A DNA stretch of 38,680 bases from Planctomycetota bacterium (GTDB lineage: Bacteria > Planctomycetota > Phycisphaerae > WQYP01), in assembly GCA_021785155.1 (NCBI GenBank), contig JAJYGE010000225.1:1-38680 (forward strand), in the 5' to 3' direction. Positions 1-9,126 of the stretch are shown piece after piece. Every line of letters starts with the position of its first letter. Position 1 is the first letter of the stretch. Below the pieces are notes generated by a model that did no database searches, had not been told where the DNA came from, and saw nothing but the letters and a program-made list of their open reading frames with translations. The position numbers and the translations under genes are program-made.

Positions 1-177
1 ATTATTGGCTGTTTTGCGGGTGAATCAATGGATGTGGACGAGCTATGTGTATCGGCCGATCTGCCGGCGGCCGTTATCATGGCGGAGTTGACGTTCCTGG
101 AAATCTCAGGCGTGCTTCGTCGCCAGTCGGATCGGCGGTATATTCTTAACCCGGAACGAAACCTCGGACACCGCTGA
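1..177 (+). CDS. dprA: DprA, DNA processing protein A, C-terminal end (partial)
   Basis: Frame 1 is open from the left edge to TGA at 175-177 and gives 58 residues. They resemble the C-terminal winged-helix domain of DprA/Smf: an acidic 'MDVDELCVSADLPAA' helix, then a helix of the 'AELTFLEISGVLRR' type, then a wing ending in 'DRRYILNP'. DprA loads RecA onto incoming single-stranded DNA during natural transformation. Only this last domain is in the window, so the Rossmann core cannot be checked. The Nudix gene follows 34 bp downstream on the same strand. The family call rests on the domain pattern alone; another protein with a DprA-type winged helix is possible. Confidence 0.72.
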   Translation: MIGCFAGESMDVDELCVSADLPAAVIMAELTFLEISGVLRRQSDRRYILNPERNLGHR

Positions 178-211
178 TGGTGGAATAAAACGTTGACAAA
201 GGAGTTGTGCA

Positions 212-694
212 TTGCCCAAGGTTAAATCCAATCGCGTTGCGGTGTATGTGTTTCGAGTTTCTTTGACCGGTCCGCAGTTTTTACAATTACATCGTGCGGT
301 TGGCTCCGGTGATTATGCCGGTACCTGGCAAACGGTTTATGGCGGAATAAAATCAGGTGAAACGGCCATTGCCGCTGCCCTGCGTGAACTCAAGGAAGAG
401 ACGCAATTGACACCGAAGCAGTTTTTTCAGGTGGAATATCTGGAAAGTTTTTATCATCGGGCCAGAGACCGCGTGACGATTCTGCCGGTATTTGCCGCCC
501 AGATCGCGGCCAACGCCAAAGTTATCATCGACGCGGAGCATGATGATTTCCGCTGGGTGGCCATGAACGATGTCGCAACCCATTTTGTCTGGCGCGTCCA
601 GCGACAGGCTATCGCCATTATCGAACAAGACATTCTCGGCACCGCACCGGCCAAGGGATTATTGACCCTTGATGTTACGGCAAAAACATACTGA
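212..694 (+). CDS. Nudix hydrolase
   Basis: A 160-residue protein with a clear Nudix box at about residues 44-66: G-x5-E-x7-RELxEET-x-L. The usual EExGU ending reads EETQL. The family hydrolyses nucleoside diphosphates linked to another moiety; the glutamates of REL-x-EE bind the metal. Size and simple one-domain layout resemble NudB-like dihydroneopterin triphosphate or housekeeping (d)NTP pyrophosphatases, but the substrate cannot be read from sequence. The start is a TTG at 212, chosen because AAAGGAG at 198-204 lies 7 bp upstream and the next residues begin the first beta strand. It lies 34 bp after dprA and is probably co-transcribed. Confidence 0.88.
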   Translation: MPKVKSNRVAVYVFRVSLTGPQFLQLHRAVGSGDYAGTWQTVYGGIKSGETAIAAALRELKEETQLTPKQFFQVEYLESFYHRARDRVTILPVFAAQIAANAKVIIDAEHDDFRWVAMNDVATHFVWRVQRQAIAIIEQDILGTAPAKGLLTLDVTAKTY

Positions 695-699
695 ATAAT

Positions 700-720
700 C
701 CCCATCCGAAAATAATGGGG
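700..720 (+). terminator. weak stem-loop after the Nudix gene
   Basis: CCCCAT at 700-705 pairs with ATGGGG at 715-720 around a 9-nt A-rich loop, 5 bp after the Nudix stop codon. No long T run follows on the plus strand, so this is at best a weak intrinsic terminator or a 3'-end stabiliser. Confidence 0.35.
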
Positions 721-769
721 CGTGATTCTTGTCGTATTGGTCGCATGGAACTAAACCCAGCGTGGCCCA

Positions 770-798
770 TTGCCCGATGCGACGGTGCCGCATAGTAT
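770..798 (+). promoter_or_regulatory. possible promoter of the small exported protein
   Basis: TTGCCC at 770-775 and TAGTAT at 793-798 are separated by 17 bp and lie about 50 bp upstream of the likely GTG start at 853. The match to sigma70 consensus is moderate. Confidence 0.3.
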
Positions 799-852
799 GA
801 TAGACGTGCAGTTTTCAGGTACGGTGAAAAGCCGTTGATTCGGGAGTTCACG

Positions 853-1206
853 GTGAAATTAAAACTTACTCGCTTTATGGGCGGCGTACTGACGGTTTTG
901 GCGATTGGCGGGGTATTGCCTTGCTGCACACATGTTGCCGGAATCGCAACGTGGCAGGGGACGAGTTTGCCCGCTTCCGGGGCGGAGTTATCCGTTGGAC
1001 CGCCGGGCAGTACATTCACAGAACATTTTTATCCGGTGAATGCCAAAGGCAAATTCAATTTCTGGATATCATCGCTGGATACGGATAATATTTGGGTCTG
1101 GTCGGGAAAGGGCCATGCCAATCTTGAATCCGTGCAGTTAGACCCCAGCCAGATCAGTGATCACATGGTCATCCAAGTGCCACAACGTCTTATGCCGCAC
1201 CAGTAA
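853..1206 (+). CDS. small exported protein, possible lipoprotein
   Basis: About 117 residues with no family I recognise. The N-terminus has a basic stretch (VKLKLTR), then a hydrophobic segment ending in 'GGVLPCC', which looks like a signal peptide with a poor lipobox, so the protein is probably exported and perhaps lipid-anchored. The rest is rich in Gly, Ser, Trp and Asp, has no Cys, and could be a small beta-sandwich (for example 'GKFNFWIS', 'DNIWVWSGKG'). A GTG start at 853 is preferred because GGGAG lies at 842-846; a TTG at 835 in the same frame would add six residues. It sits between the Nudix gene and smc on the same strand. Confidence 0.6.
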   Translation: MKLKLTRFMGGVLTVLAIGGVLPCCTHVAGIATWQGTSLPASGAELSVGPPGSTFTEHFYPVNAKGKFNFWISSLDTDNIWVWSGKGHANLESVQLDPSQISDHMVIQVPQRLMPHQ

Positions 1207-1274
1207 GGAGCTATAATGGGTGTTCGCCGTCCTTCAGCCCCTGACGCCGCCAAAATTTTCATTGGCCGTTGATT

Positions 1275-1301
1275 TTGCCATTTGGCCATATACAGTATAA
1301 T
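1275..1301 (+). promoter_or_regulatory. candidate smc promoter
   Basis: A perfect TATAAT at 1296-1301 lies about 95 bp upstream of the smc ATG. A possible -35 TTGCCA is at 1275-1280, spacing 15 bp, which is short; TTGATT at 1269-1274 would give 21 bp. The -10 box is the strong part of the prediction. Confidence 0.45.
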
Positions 1302-1395
1302 ACTATTCTGATGACACTACTGCTGGTGTGCTACGACCGATTGAGGGTCAACCAGGCAGCGAGGTGTACATTCAAGACACGGAGGTCCGGCTGCC

Positions 1396-4300
1396 ATGAA
1401 GCTTCTTTCGCTGGAACTATCGGGATTCAAATCCTTTGCGGACACAACACTACTTAAATTCGACCATGGCATAACGGGCATTGTCGGCCCGAACGGCTGC
1501 GGCAAATCCAACGTGATGGATGCGGTCAAATGGGTGCTGGGAGAAATGTCAGCCAAGAGTTTGCGCGGTGACGCGATGCTGGATGTAATATTCAACGGTT
1601 CTTCCACCCGTAAACCCATGGGTATGGCGGAAGTGTCCCTGCTGTTCAGCAATGAAGATCGGCGGCTTCCGGTGGAAGACCCCGAAGTCAAAATCACCCG
1701 GCGATTGTACCGCGACGCCACATCGGAATATCTGATCAACAATCGTGCCGTGCGTTTGAGAGATATTCGGGAAATGTTTCTGGACACGGGGATAGGTGTC
1801 GATGCCTACTCGCTCATTGAGCAGGGGAAAATTTCCGTCCTCCTTGAATCCAACAACATCGACCGCCGCGAAATATTTGAAGAGGCGGCCGGCATTTCGC
1901 GTTTCAAGGCACGGAAAAAAGAAACGCTGCGACGGCTGGAGAGAACGGATCAGAATTTAGCACAAACACAACTGGTGCTGCAGGAAGTGGAACGGCAGCT
2001 TCGTAGCGTGAAAGTACAGGCGGGCAGAGCCAAAAGCTATCAGGAGTATTCCAGCCGCGTGGATGAACTTCGGCGGATGCATAGCCTGCATGAATATGAC
2101 CAACTGCACCGTCGACTTTCTGAAGTCAGCAGCCAGAGAAGCGATGTGACCGATGCGCTGGCGGCAAAAAAACGCGAGCTGGACCAAATTCGCCGGCGGC
2201 AACAGGACATGCAACTTGAAGTTGATGCGATCCAGGACGCCGTGCGGGAGGCGGAGCGGGAATTATCGGGATTGGAAAGCCGCCGCCAGACAGCGGTACA
2301 GCAGTTACAGTTTGCGCAACAGCAATCGCAGCAACTGTCCGAGCAACGGAAATCAATGACCCAGCGCGCCGGCGAAGTTCAACAGCGTCAGGAGCAGTTG
2401 GCCGCCCTGATTCAACAGCGGCAAACGGACGTTACGCAAATTGAACAGAGCCTTGAGCAGCGGCAGCGGGAGTTGGCGGAGGCACAGAACCTCCAGCAGG
2501 CCGCCGCTCGGGAAACCGCAGAGATTAATCACACCTTGGAAGTCGAGAAATCGTCCGCAGTGGAGTTGTTGCGCGAAACGGCGCGGGTGCAAAGTCAGGT
2601 CAACGCGATGCAGGTACGGATGGAGAATTTGGTCCGGCAGGCCGAGCGGCTTGCCGGACAGGAAGCCCAGCTTACCGCGCGCATAACGGAACTGGAACAA
2701 CATTCGGCAATACTGCAAAAACAGAGAGAAGAACTCACCGGGCAGATTCAGGCCTTAAGATCGCAAATTGAAGACGTCCGAGGCCGACAGCAAGTCAATA
2801 ATCAGCGTTTGTCTGACCTGCTGAATCAACTGGGAAAAAAGAGGGAGGCCCGTAGCGGACTGCAGAGTCGGCAGGCCGTTCTGGAAGATTTACAACGTCG
2901 GCGTGAAGGCGTGTCCGATGCCGTGCGCGAAATCCTTAAAGCGCGCGATACGGGAAAGGGATTTGGCTATGTCAAGGGAATCGTGGGTGAATTATTTGAG
3001 GCCGATCTTGAAATAGCGCCTGTGGTGGAAGCCGCGCTGGGCGATTTGCAGAATGCGCTATTGATTGATCGCAACAGCGATCTGCTGGCGGATTGTGATA
3101 CCTGGAGCAAACAGGCCGGGCGTATTACGGCAATATGTCTGGATTCCCTGCCTGGCTATCGCGAGGATGGCGCAGGGTGTTCCGGCGAGATATTATCGGC
3201 AAAACGGATCATCGACCTGGTACGATATCCAGTGGAGTATAAGTCACTGGCGCTGCATCTTCTGGGGCGCACCATTCTGGTTGATACGCTCGCGGAGGCC
3301 AATGCGCTGCGAGCCGCGGGCAGTCGCGGTTTTCGCTTTGTCACACGACGTGGTGAGGTGGTGCAAAGCGACGGGATCATTCAGCTCGGTGATCTTTCAC
3401 GCAAGGTTGGAGCCATCACACGACGTGGAGAATTGAATCGCCTCGCGGAAGATTTACATCATTTGGATGGCGAGATAACCGCCCTGGCGGAACAAAGCGG
3501 GCAGTGCGATCAAAATGGCAAGGCCCTGGCGGCCGATCAACAGTCGCTGCGAGATCAGTTACTGATACTGGAAACGCAGCATGCCCAGGCGAATGCGGCC
3601 TGGCAGCAGAACCAGCAGTTGGCGGATCGGACAAAAGGCGAAATTCCGATTGTGGAAGCCGAGACCGCGGGAATCAAAAAGCAATCCGAAGAATGTTCGC
3701 TGCAGCAGGCGCAATTATCCGCGCGAGCGGCGGAATTAGAAGCCAAATCCCGTGCGGCCGAGCAACTGGTTAAAGAACTTGATCAGCGTGTTCAACAAAA
3801 CCGACAGGAATTGGCACGCGTGGCGGAACAGGCAACCGCATTACGAGTCGCGGTAGGTCAGACGCAGGAACAAAGGACATCGCAAACGCGGGAATTGTTG
3901 GCAGCCAGACAAAATCATCAGGAGGCGGGGCGACAGGCCCAGCGCATTGACGAAGAACTGGCATCTCTTGATCTGCGCCTGAAAGAAGCGGAAGAAGCCG
4001 GTACCCGTGCGGCGACCGCAACCGCGGAACTGGAACAGAACTGCGGTACTGCTCGGGATCATGTTACGGAAAACAACAGCAGATTGGCAAAGCAGAGACA
4101 ATCCGCTATGGAAGTAAACAATGCCATTGGTGAGGTGGCCAGTCGGGCGGAGGAACTTGGCCGACAGGAGCATGAACTGTCGCTGGCTGAAAATGAAGTC
4201 AGCGTCCGCTTGGAGACGCTGGTGGAACGCGTCAGTGAAGAACTGCGGGTTAATCTGGTTGAATCGCATGTCGCATACCAGGCACCGGCAGATGTTGACT

Positions 4301-5016
4301 GGGACGCGATCACGGCTGAAATCGCGGATCTGAAAGGCCGCATGGCCCGGCTTGGCAACGTGAATCTTGATGCGGTAAATGAATTGGAGGAACTGGAAAA
4401 GCGGCAGGAATTTCTATCCACACAGATTGCCGATATTCTGGAGGCCAAGAAACAATTGGAAGAGCTGATTGCGAAGATTAATGATGATTCCCGCCAGCGC
4501 TTTATTGATACCTTTGAAGCGGTCCGCAAAGAATTCCATGATATATTCCGCAAACTTTTTGGCGGAGGCAAGGCGGATATTATTCTGGAGACGCCGGAAG
4601 ATGTTCTGGAATCCGGAATTGATATTCTCGCCCGCCCCCCCGGCAAAGAATTGCAATCCATCTCGTTGCTTTCCGGCGGTGAAAAGGCCATGACGGCTAT
4701 TGCGCTGGTGTTGGCGGTATTTAAGAGCAAGCCATCGCCATTTTGCGTACTCGATGAAGTAGACGCTCCATTGGATGAAGCCAATACCGGGCGATTTGCG
4801 TCCATTATTCAGGAGTTTCTGGCGCACAGCCAGTTTATTGTCATCACGCACAACAAGCGGATGATGGCAATTGCCAATTTACTTTATGGTATCACGATGC
4901 AGGAACAGGGCGTCAGTAAGCGCGTGGCTGTGCGTTTTGACGGTAAAACACAGATCGATCCGGCCAAAACACCGGCAGTGGTCGCAGCAGCACCGGAAAC
5001 GTCGGAAGCGGCGTAA
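1396..5016 (+). CDS. smc: chromosome segregation protein SMC
   Basis: A 1206-residue condensin ATPase of the usual bacterial length. The head is split: Walker A GPNGCGKSN at residues 31-39 and, at the far end, the ABC signature LSGGEKA near 1090 and Walker B 'CVLDEVDAPLD' near 1116. Between them are two long Gln/Glu/Arg-rich coiled coils (about 170-510 and 680-1000) separated by a hinge at about 515-650 ('GKGFGYVKG', 'RRGEVVQSDG'). SMC dimers extrude and organise chromosomal DNA with ScpA and ScpB, neither of which is in this window. The ATG at 1396 has GGAGG about 10 bp upstream and gives the canonical 'MKLLSLELSGFKSF' start. coaE follows after 14 bp. Confidence 0.97.
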   Translation: MKLLSLELSGFKSFADTTLLKFDHGITGIVGPNGCGKSNVMDAVKWVLGEMSAKSLRGDAMLDVIFNGSSTRKPMGMAEVSLLFSNEDRRLPVEDPEVKITRRLYRDATSEYLINNRAVRLRDIREMFLDTGIGVDAYSLIEQGKISVLLESNNIDRREIFEEAAGISRFKARKKETLRRLERTDQNLAQTQLVLQEVERQLRSVKVQAGRAKSYQEYSSRVDELRRMHSLHEYDQLHRRLSEVSSQRSDVTDALAAKKRELDQIRRRQQDMQLEVDAIQDAVREAERELSGLESRRQTAVQQLQFAQQQSQQLSEQRKSMTQRAGEVQQRQEQLAALIQQRQTDVTQIEQSLEQRQRELAEAQNLQQAAARETAEINHTLEVEKSSAVELLRETARVQSQVNAMQVRMENLVRQAERLAGQEAQLTARITELEQHSAILQKQREELTGQIQALRSQIEDVRGRQQVNNQRLSDLLNQLGKKREARSGLQSRQAVLEDLQRRREGVSDAVREILKARDTGKGFGYVKGIVGELFEADLEIAPVVEAALGDLQNALLIDRNSDLLADCDTWSKQAGRITAICLDSLPGYREDGAGCSGEILSAKRIIDLVRYPVEYKSLALHLLGRTILVDTLAEANALRAAGSRGFRFVTRRGEVVQSDGIIQLGDLSRKVGAITRRGELNRLAEDLHHLDGEITALAEQSGQCDQNGKALAADQQSLRDQLLILETQHAQANAAWQQNQQLADRTKGEIPIVEAETAGIKKQSEECSLQQAQLSARAAELEAKSRAAEQLVKELDQRVQQNRQELARVAEQATALRVAVGQTQEQRTSQTRELLAARQNHQEAGRQAQRIDEELASLDLRLKEAEEAGTRAATATAELEQNCGTARDHVTENNSRLAKQRQSAMEVNNAIGEVASRAEELGRQEHELSLAENEVSVRLETLVERVSEELRVNLVESHVAYQAPADVDWDAITAEIADLKGRMARLGNVNLDAVNELEELEKRQEFLSTQIADILEAKKQLEELIAKINDDSRQRFIDTFEAVRKEFHDIFRKLFGGGKADIILETPEDVLESGIDILARPPGKELQSISLLSGGEKAMTAIALVLAVFKSKPSPFCVLDEVDAPLDEANTGRFASIIQEFLAHSQFIVITHNKRMMAIANLLYGITMQEQGVSKRVAVRFDGKTQIDPAKTPAVVAAAPETSEAA

Positions 5017-5030
5017 GGCGGCGGCACAAT

Positions 5031-5696
5031 ATGGTAACATCGTCCGATCAGTCAGACCCTGCCCATCGGCCATATCCGAAGCCAATTATCGGTATTGTCG
5101 GCGGCATCGGATCCGGAAAAAGTCTGGTGGCGGGAGAGCTGAAGCAAACGGGTTGCTTTATTATTGATAGTGATCTTCTGGCGCATCGCGCACTTGATGA
5201 ACCGATGATCAGAAAGCAGATCCACCAATGGTTGGGTGGCGAGATTATAGGAACCGATGGTAACATTGACCGAAGAAAATTGGGAGCGGTGGTTTTTCGC
5301 AATCCTGTGGATATTCAACGCCTTAATTCGCTGGTGCATCCGCGGGTGGAACAATTGCGCCGTGAGCAAATGGAAGCCATACGTCATGATCTCAGCATTA
5401 TAGCAGTGGTATTGGATTCTCCGCTACTAATGGAAAGTGGATTACATCGACAATGTGATGCGATAATATTTGTTCAGGCTCCCTTGGATATCAGGCAAAA
5501 ACGTGTGATGGAAAGCCGCGGCTGGAATGAGGCGGAATTGGCCCGGCGGGAAAAATTTCAGGGAGCACTGGACAAAAAGAAAGAAATAGCGGATCATATT
5601 ATTATCAATGACGGGGAACCGGCGTTGGTGAGTAATCAAGTCCGCGACGTTCTTACCAAGGTTTTAGCGAGATTTGGGCGGATTTACAAAGGTTAG
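5031..5696 (+). CDS. coaE: dephospho-CoA kinase
   Basis: A 221-residue P-loop kinase for the last step of coenzyme A synthesis, phosphorylating the 3'-hydroxyl of dephospho-CoA. Visible motifs: a GIVGGIGSGKS P-loop at about residues 22-32, then 'IDSDLLAHRAL' (the CoaE substrate-binding DxD/H region), 'LVHPRV' near 102, and the lid-type 'RGWNEAELARRE' near 164. The N-terminus has about 18 extra residues before the first strand. It lies 14 bp downstream of smc and is very probably in the same transcript, a common arrangement of unrelated housekeeping genes. The start is the first ATG after the smc stop; its ribosome site (AAGGCGG) is modest. Confidence 0.93.
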   Translation: MVTSSDQSDPAHRPYPKPIIGIVGGIGSGKSLVAGELKQTGCFIIDSDLLAHRALDEPMIRKQIHQWLGGEIIGTDGNIDRRKLGAVVFRNPVDIQRLNSLVHPRVEQLRREQMEAIRHDLSIIAVVLDSPLLMESGLHRQCDAIIFVQAPLDIRQKRVMESRGWNEAELARREKFQGALDKKKEIADHIIINDGEPALVSNQVRDVLTKVLARFGRIYKG

Positions 5697-6036
5697 TTTT
5701 GAACGACATCACACTTTATGATACGATTTATCAGGTTGTGATGTGGGCGGAATGACGTAATAGAGCGGACCATCCTTTAGTTTTTCAAGAATATGGCCGA
5801 TAAGAAAACAAAAGGTCTGATGGTCTAACGAAGTCGCTCGCCCGCGAGAACGCCAATATCCCCCAGTAGCTAGGTTAACATGATGTCAGGCGCACCATGA
5901 ACCAATTGCGGCTTTAAAGCAACGAATGAATGCGGAATATCAGAACAATGGTCAGAAGTAGTTCGAGTCTCTCCATGAATCTGGAAACACTCCGCTAAAC
6001 AAAAACAAATGTGATATTTAAGAAGGAGTAATTTTT
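5697..6036 (+). other. 340-bp rho leader, no gene
   Basis: No convincing coding frame. It contains an interrupted inverted repeat (ACATCACA 5706-5713 with TGTGATGT 5737-5744, inner TGATA/TATCA), a 7-codon mini-ORF starting at ATG 5975 (MNLETLR then TAA), and a strong AAGAAGGAG ribosome site just before the rho ATG. No clear sigma70 pair was found. Long leaders are usual for rho, whose E. coli homologue is autoregulated by attenuation, so a regulatory role is plausible but not shown. Confidence 0.4.
5706..5744. repeat. nested inverted repeat downstream of coaE
   Basis: The outer arms ACATCACA (5706-5713) and TGTGATGT (5737-5744) are exact reverse complements. The inner arms TGATA (5719-5723) and TATCA (5729-5733) also match. 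It could form an RNA stem after coaE or serve as a protein-binding dyad in the rho leader. No T run follows, so it is not a standard terminator. Confidence 0.4.
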
Positions 6037-7644
6037 ATGGCACGAACACGCAAAAGCAAGAAGGCTTCCACCACGGCGGAGCCAATCGAAACAGAGCAAG
6101 CCGCACAGCAGACGGAAACTTTGGAATCGGAAGCACCCTTATTGGAAAACGTCCCGGTGGAACCAGAAGAAGAAATAGCCACGGAAAGCAACGATGGTTC
6201 GACTGACACTGCTGTCGTCGCGGAGTCGTCAAAACCCGCAGGAGATGTCAATGGCAATCAGCAACCTGTCGTCGTGGATGGAGCCACCATGATTGGCTCG
6301 GCCATGGTCGGCATGGGAGGCGGCATCGATGACGATGATACTATTTATGACGATGAGACACATCAGAAATATGAAGACATTAAACGCAGCGAATTGCATC
6401 TCATTGATCTTCAAAAAATGGCGGTTAATGATTTACATGAGATATGCAAGAAGGAGGGGATTGAAGAATATATCGGCCTGAAAAAACAGGATCTGGTCTT
6501 TAAGATTCTTAAGAAGCGTATTACCGACAACGGCATGATGGTCGGCGAAGGCGTTCTGGAAATTCTGCCCGACGGCTTCGGCTTCCTGCGCTCTCCCGAA
6601 TACAACTACATCCCGTGCCCGGACGACATTTATGTTTCGCCTTCTCAAATTCGGCGTTTCGGTCTGCGGACAGGAAACATCATCACCGGACAGATTCGTC
6701 CACCGAAAGAGTCTGAACGCTACTTTGCGCTTTTGCGCGTGGAAGCGATCAACTTTGAAGACCCCAATATGCTCACGGAAAAGGTTAATTTTGAAGACCT
6801 TACTCCGCTGCACCCCAACAAGCGATTTTTTCTGGAAACAACTCCGGAGGAAATTAATATGCGTATTGTGGATATCGTCACGCCCATCGGCAAGGGTCAG
6901 CGTATGCTGATTGTGGCTCCGCCACGCACGGGAAAAACGGTGCTCCTGCAGAAGATCGCCAATGCGATTTCCACCAATCATCCGGAAGTTTATCTTATTA
7001 TTTTACTTATTGACGAACGTCCTGAAGAAGTCACGGAAATGCAGCGTGCCACGAAAGCTGAAGTGGTCAGTTCAACATTTGACGAGCCAGCCAGCCGACA
7101 TGTCAGCGTGGCGGAAATGGTCATAGAAAAAGCCAAGCGGCTGGTCGAATATGGTCGGGATGTCGTTATCCTGCTGGATTCCATTACCCGTCTGGCCCGG
7201 GCCTACAACACCGAAGTTCCTCATTCCGGCAAGATTCTTACCGGCGGTGTGGATGCCAATGCGCTGCAAAAGCCCAAACGTTTCTTCGGCGCAGCCCGAA
7301 GCATTGAAGAAGGCGGATCGCTCACGATTATTGGAACAGCGCTGGTTGAAACCGGATCCAAAATGGACGAAGTGATTTTTGAAGAATTCAAAGGCACCGG
7401 CAATAGCGAATTGCATCTGGACCGTCGACTCGTTGAGCGCCGGACGTATCCCGCCATTAACATCGCCGCCAGCGGCACGCGTAAGGAAGAACTGCTGCTG
7501 GATAAGCGGGAATTGGAACTGGTTTATCGCCTGCGGAAGGTTCTCGCGGATATGAATGCCATTGAAGCGGTGGAACTGCTGAAAAATCGTCTGGAGAAGA
7601 AGAAGACCAATGGCGAATTCCTGCTGACAATGAATCTTGATTAA
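6037..7644 (+). CDS. rho: transcription termination factor Rho with N-terminal extension
   Basis: A 535-residue hexameric RNA helicase that ends transcription. Residues 1 to about 120 are an acidic, Ser/Thr/Glu/Gln-rich extension with no predicted fold. The Rho N-terminal helix bundle starts near 123 ('[13 protein letters not shown]'), the cold-shock RNA-binding domain lies at about 168-240 ('[10 protein letters not shown]'), and the RecA-like ATPase has Walker A APPRTGKT near 297 and '[16 protein letters not shown]' as Walker B/Q-loop. E. coli Rho is 419 residues, so nearly all the extra length is the extension. The ATG is fixed by AAGAAGGAG 8-9 bp upstream. It ends only 9 bp before the convergent UDPGP gene. 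Confidence 0.97.
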   Translation: MARTRKSKKASTTAEPIETEQAAQQTETLESEAPLLENVPVEPEEEIATESNDGSTDTAVVAESSKPAGDVNGNQQPVVVDGATMIGSAMVGMGGGIDDDDTIYDDETHQKYEDIKRSELHLIDLQKMAVNDLHEICKKEGIEEYIGLKKQDLVFKILKKRITDNGMMVGEGVLEILPDGFGFLRSPEYNYIPCPDDIYVSPSQIRRFGLRTGNIITGQIRPPKESERYFALLRVEAINFEDPNMLTEKVNFEDLTPLHPNKRFFLETTPEEINMRIVDIVTPIGKGQRMLIVAPPRTGKTVLLQKIANAISTNHPEVYLIILLIDERPEEVTEMQRATKAEVVSSTFDEPASRHVSVAEMVIEKAKRLVEYGRDVVILLDSITRLARAYNTEVPHSGKILTGGVDANALQKPKRFFGAARSIEEGGSLTIIGTALVETGSKMDEVIFEEFKGTGNSELHLDRRLVERRTYPAINIAASGTRKEELLLDKRELELVYRLRKVLADMNAIEAVELLKNRLEKKKTNGEFLLTMNLD

Positions 7645-7653
7645 GCGCGGCCA

Positions 7654-9084
7654 TCACTGCAAATACACGCAATCGCCGGGCTTTATTACCGGAATGTGTG
7701 TGGTTTTTCCTTTCACATCTTCCGGATATAGCGCGAAAGATGCGGCGATTTCAATGCTGCAATCAGGTGTGCCGTCCGGTTTGTGCGGCACTTTGATGTC
7801 GGCGGCTTGAAGCCATTGAGCATTGCGTTGTGTGGTGATTTGCCGCGATGATGTGATGGAATCCACACCGTCGGCATTTTTAATCGGCGCAAATTCGTCG
7901 ACACGATCAGCCTCATAGACCATACTGCCGGTGGCCAGGGGCAACGCGTCAAACACAAACGTCTCCATTTTTACGGCGTTGGTTTTTTCGGGCTTGATTG
8001 TTTTACCGGTGGACAAATTCACAAATGGAACCTTTTTTTCAGCCCGGTGATATGGCAACGCAAAGCCGCATGCGTTGAGACGCTGCACAAAATCACAACG
8101 AATGGCGTGTAGAGCAATGCTGCCAGCGCGGAATCGCAGTTGGCCATCCACGGTGCGCTGCTCGGCCAGAGATTCCGGCAAATCCGAATATTCGATGACG
8201 GTCATTTTTCCATCCACCAGACAAATATTACCCAGCTTTTCGCGGCTGGAAAGTTTAGGCAGAATTTTGCTGGACATATCCGAACGTTCCATTTCATGCA
8301 GACCAAGAAACAGCGGATCAACACACCGCACAATCGGGTTATCCACCTGGAAATAACTGATCTGTGTTATGCCGCGACGTTGCATGTCCGCCAATGCTCC
8401 GCTTTTATACATTGCCAGCAGCGATCCACCATGACCGTTGGGTGAAAGCGCCAGAGTGCCAGGCGTTTCCAGCAGCACTTTTCCATCCAGACTTACCGCC
8501 GGCAGCATGTCCTGGGAGAAAAACATGACCTGTGATCGGGGCAACCCGAAATAATCATGCTGGTTCCAGAAATCTAGCGTGGCCTGATGATTGGCGGTAC
8601 TGGTCATGAGATAAAATGGGATCGTGCATTTGAACCGTTGTTCCATGGCGCGGATATATTCCGCAAAACATTGAAACAGCGGCTTGTTTTTTATGGGTGT
8701 GGCGGGAAATGTACCTTTCGGACCGTCCCACCCCAGGCGCGAACCCTGTCCACCGGCCACGACAAACGCGGCAACCTGATTGTTTTTCAGCAGGTTCTCG
8801 CCAAGGGCCTGCGCCTGCCGATATTTTTCGCGCGCGGCGGTATCCTGTGGTACGTGCTCAAAATACGGTGCCGGCTCAATATGATCAGGTAATTTCACGC
8901 ATACCGGATTGAGCACAACCGTTTTGATAAGTTCCGCCAGCAGCGGCCAATCCATGGACGCAACCTGCCGATCCAGATGAGATTTTTCCGTCGGATTAAG
9001 TTGGTCGTAAAAAGTGAAGAGATGTCCCTGCCCATGGGCAGTAAGCTCCTGTACCAGCGCGTTATGATCGGGGTGTTGTGACAT
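7654..9084 (-). CDS. UDPGP-family UDP-sugar (UDP-N-acetylhexosamine type) pyrophosphorylase
   Basis: A 476-residue nucleotidyltransferase of the UDPGP family. The signature 'GGQGSRLGWDGPKG' is at residues 111-124, the form seen in eukaryotic UDP-GlcNAc pyrophosphorylases (UAP1/AGX) that make UDP-GlcNAc from UTP and GlcNAc-1-P. Further family stretches are 'SPNGHGGSLLAM' (substrate loop) and 'YFQVDNPIVRCVDP' (metal-binding Asp region). This differs from the usual bacterial GlmU, whose presence elsewhere in the genome is unknown. The exact sugar (GlcNAc, GalNAc or glucose) cannot be fixed by eye. It lies 42 bp downstream of thrS on the same strand, so probably the same operon, and is convergent with rho. 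Confidence 0.85.
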   Translation of the reverse strand: MSQHPDHNALVQELTAHGQGHLFTFYDQLNPTEKSHLDRQVASMDWPLLAELIKTVVLNPVCVKLPDHIEPAPYFEHVPQDTAAREKYRQAQALGENLLKNNQVAAFVVAGGQGSRLGWDGPKGTFPATPIKNKPLFQCFAEYIRAMEQRFKCTIPFYLMTSTANHQATLDFWNQHDYFGLPRSQVMFFSQDMLPAVSLDGKVLLETPGTLALSPNGHGGSLLAMYKSGALADMQRRGITQISYFQVDNPIVRCVDPLFLGLHEMERSDMSSKILPKLSSREKLGNICLVDGKMTVIEYSDLPESLAEQRTVDGQLRFRAGSIALHAIRCDFVQRLNACGFALPYHRAEKKVPFVNLSTGKTIKPEKTNAVKMETFVFDALPLATGSMVYEADRVDEFAPIKNADGVDSITSSRQITTQRNAQWLQAADIKVPHKPDGTPDCSIEIAASFALYPEDVKGKTTHIPVIKPGDCVYLQ

Positions 9085-9126
9085 AAGTTGATAAAACTCC
9101 GTATGGTTAAAGGACGCTGCTAATGC

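Noticed and set aside
4059..4805. 248-codon minus-strand frame inside smc
   Set aside because: A shadow of the smc coding frame; Ser/Arg-rich composition and no motif.
5697..6036. tRNA or other structured RNA gene before rho
   Set aside because: No cloverleaf-compatible stems, TpsiC-like or D-loop sequences were found; only a modest interrupted dyad is present.
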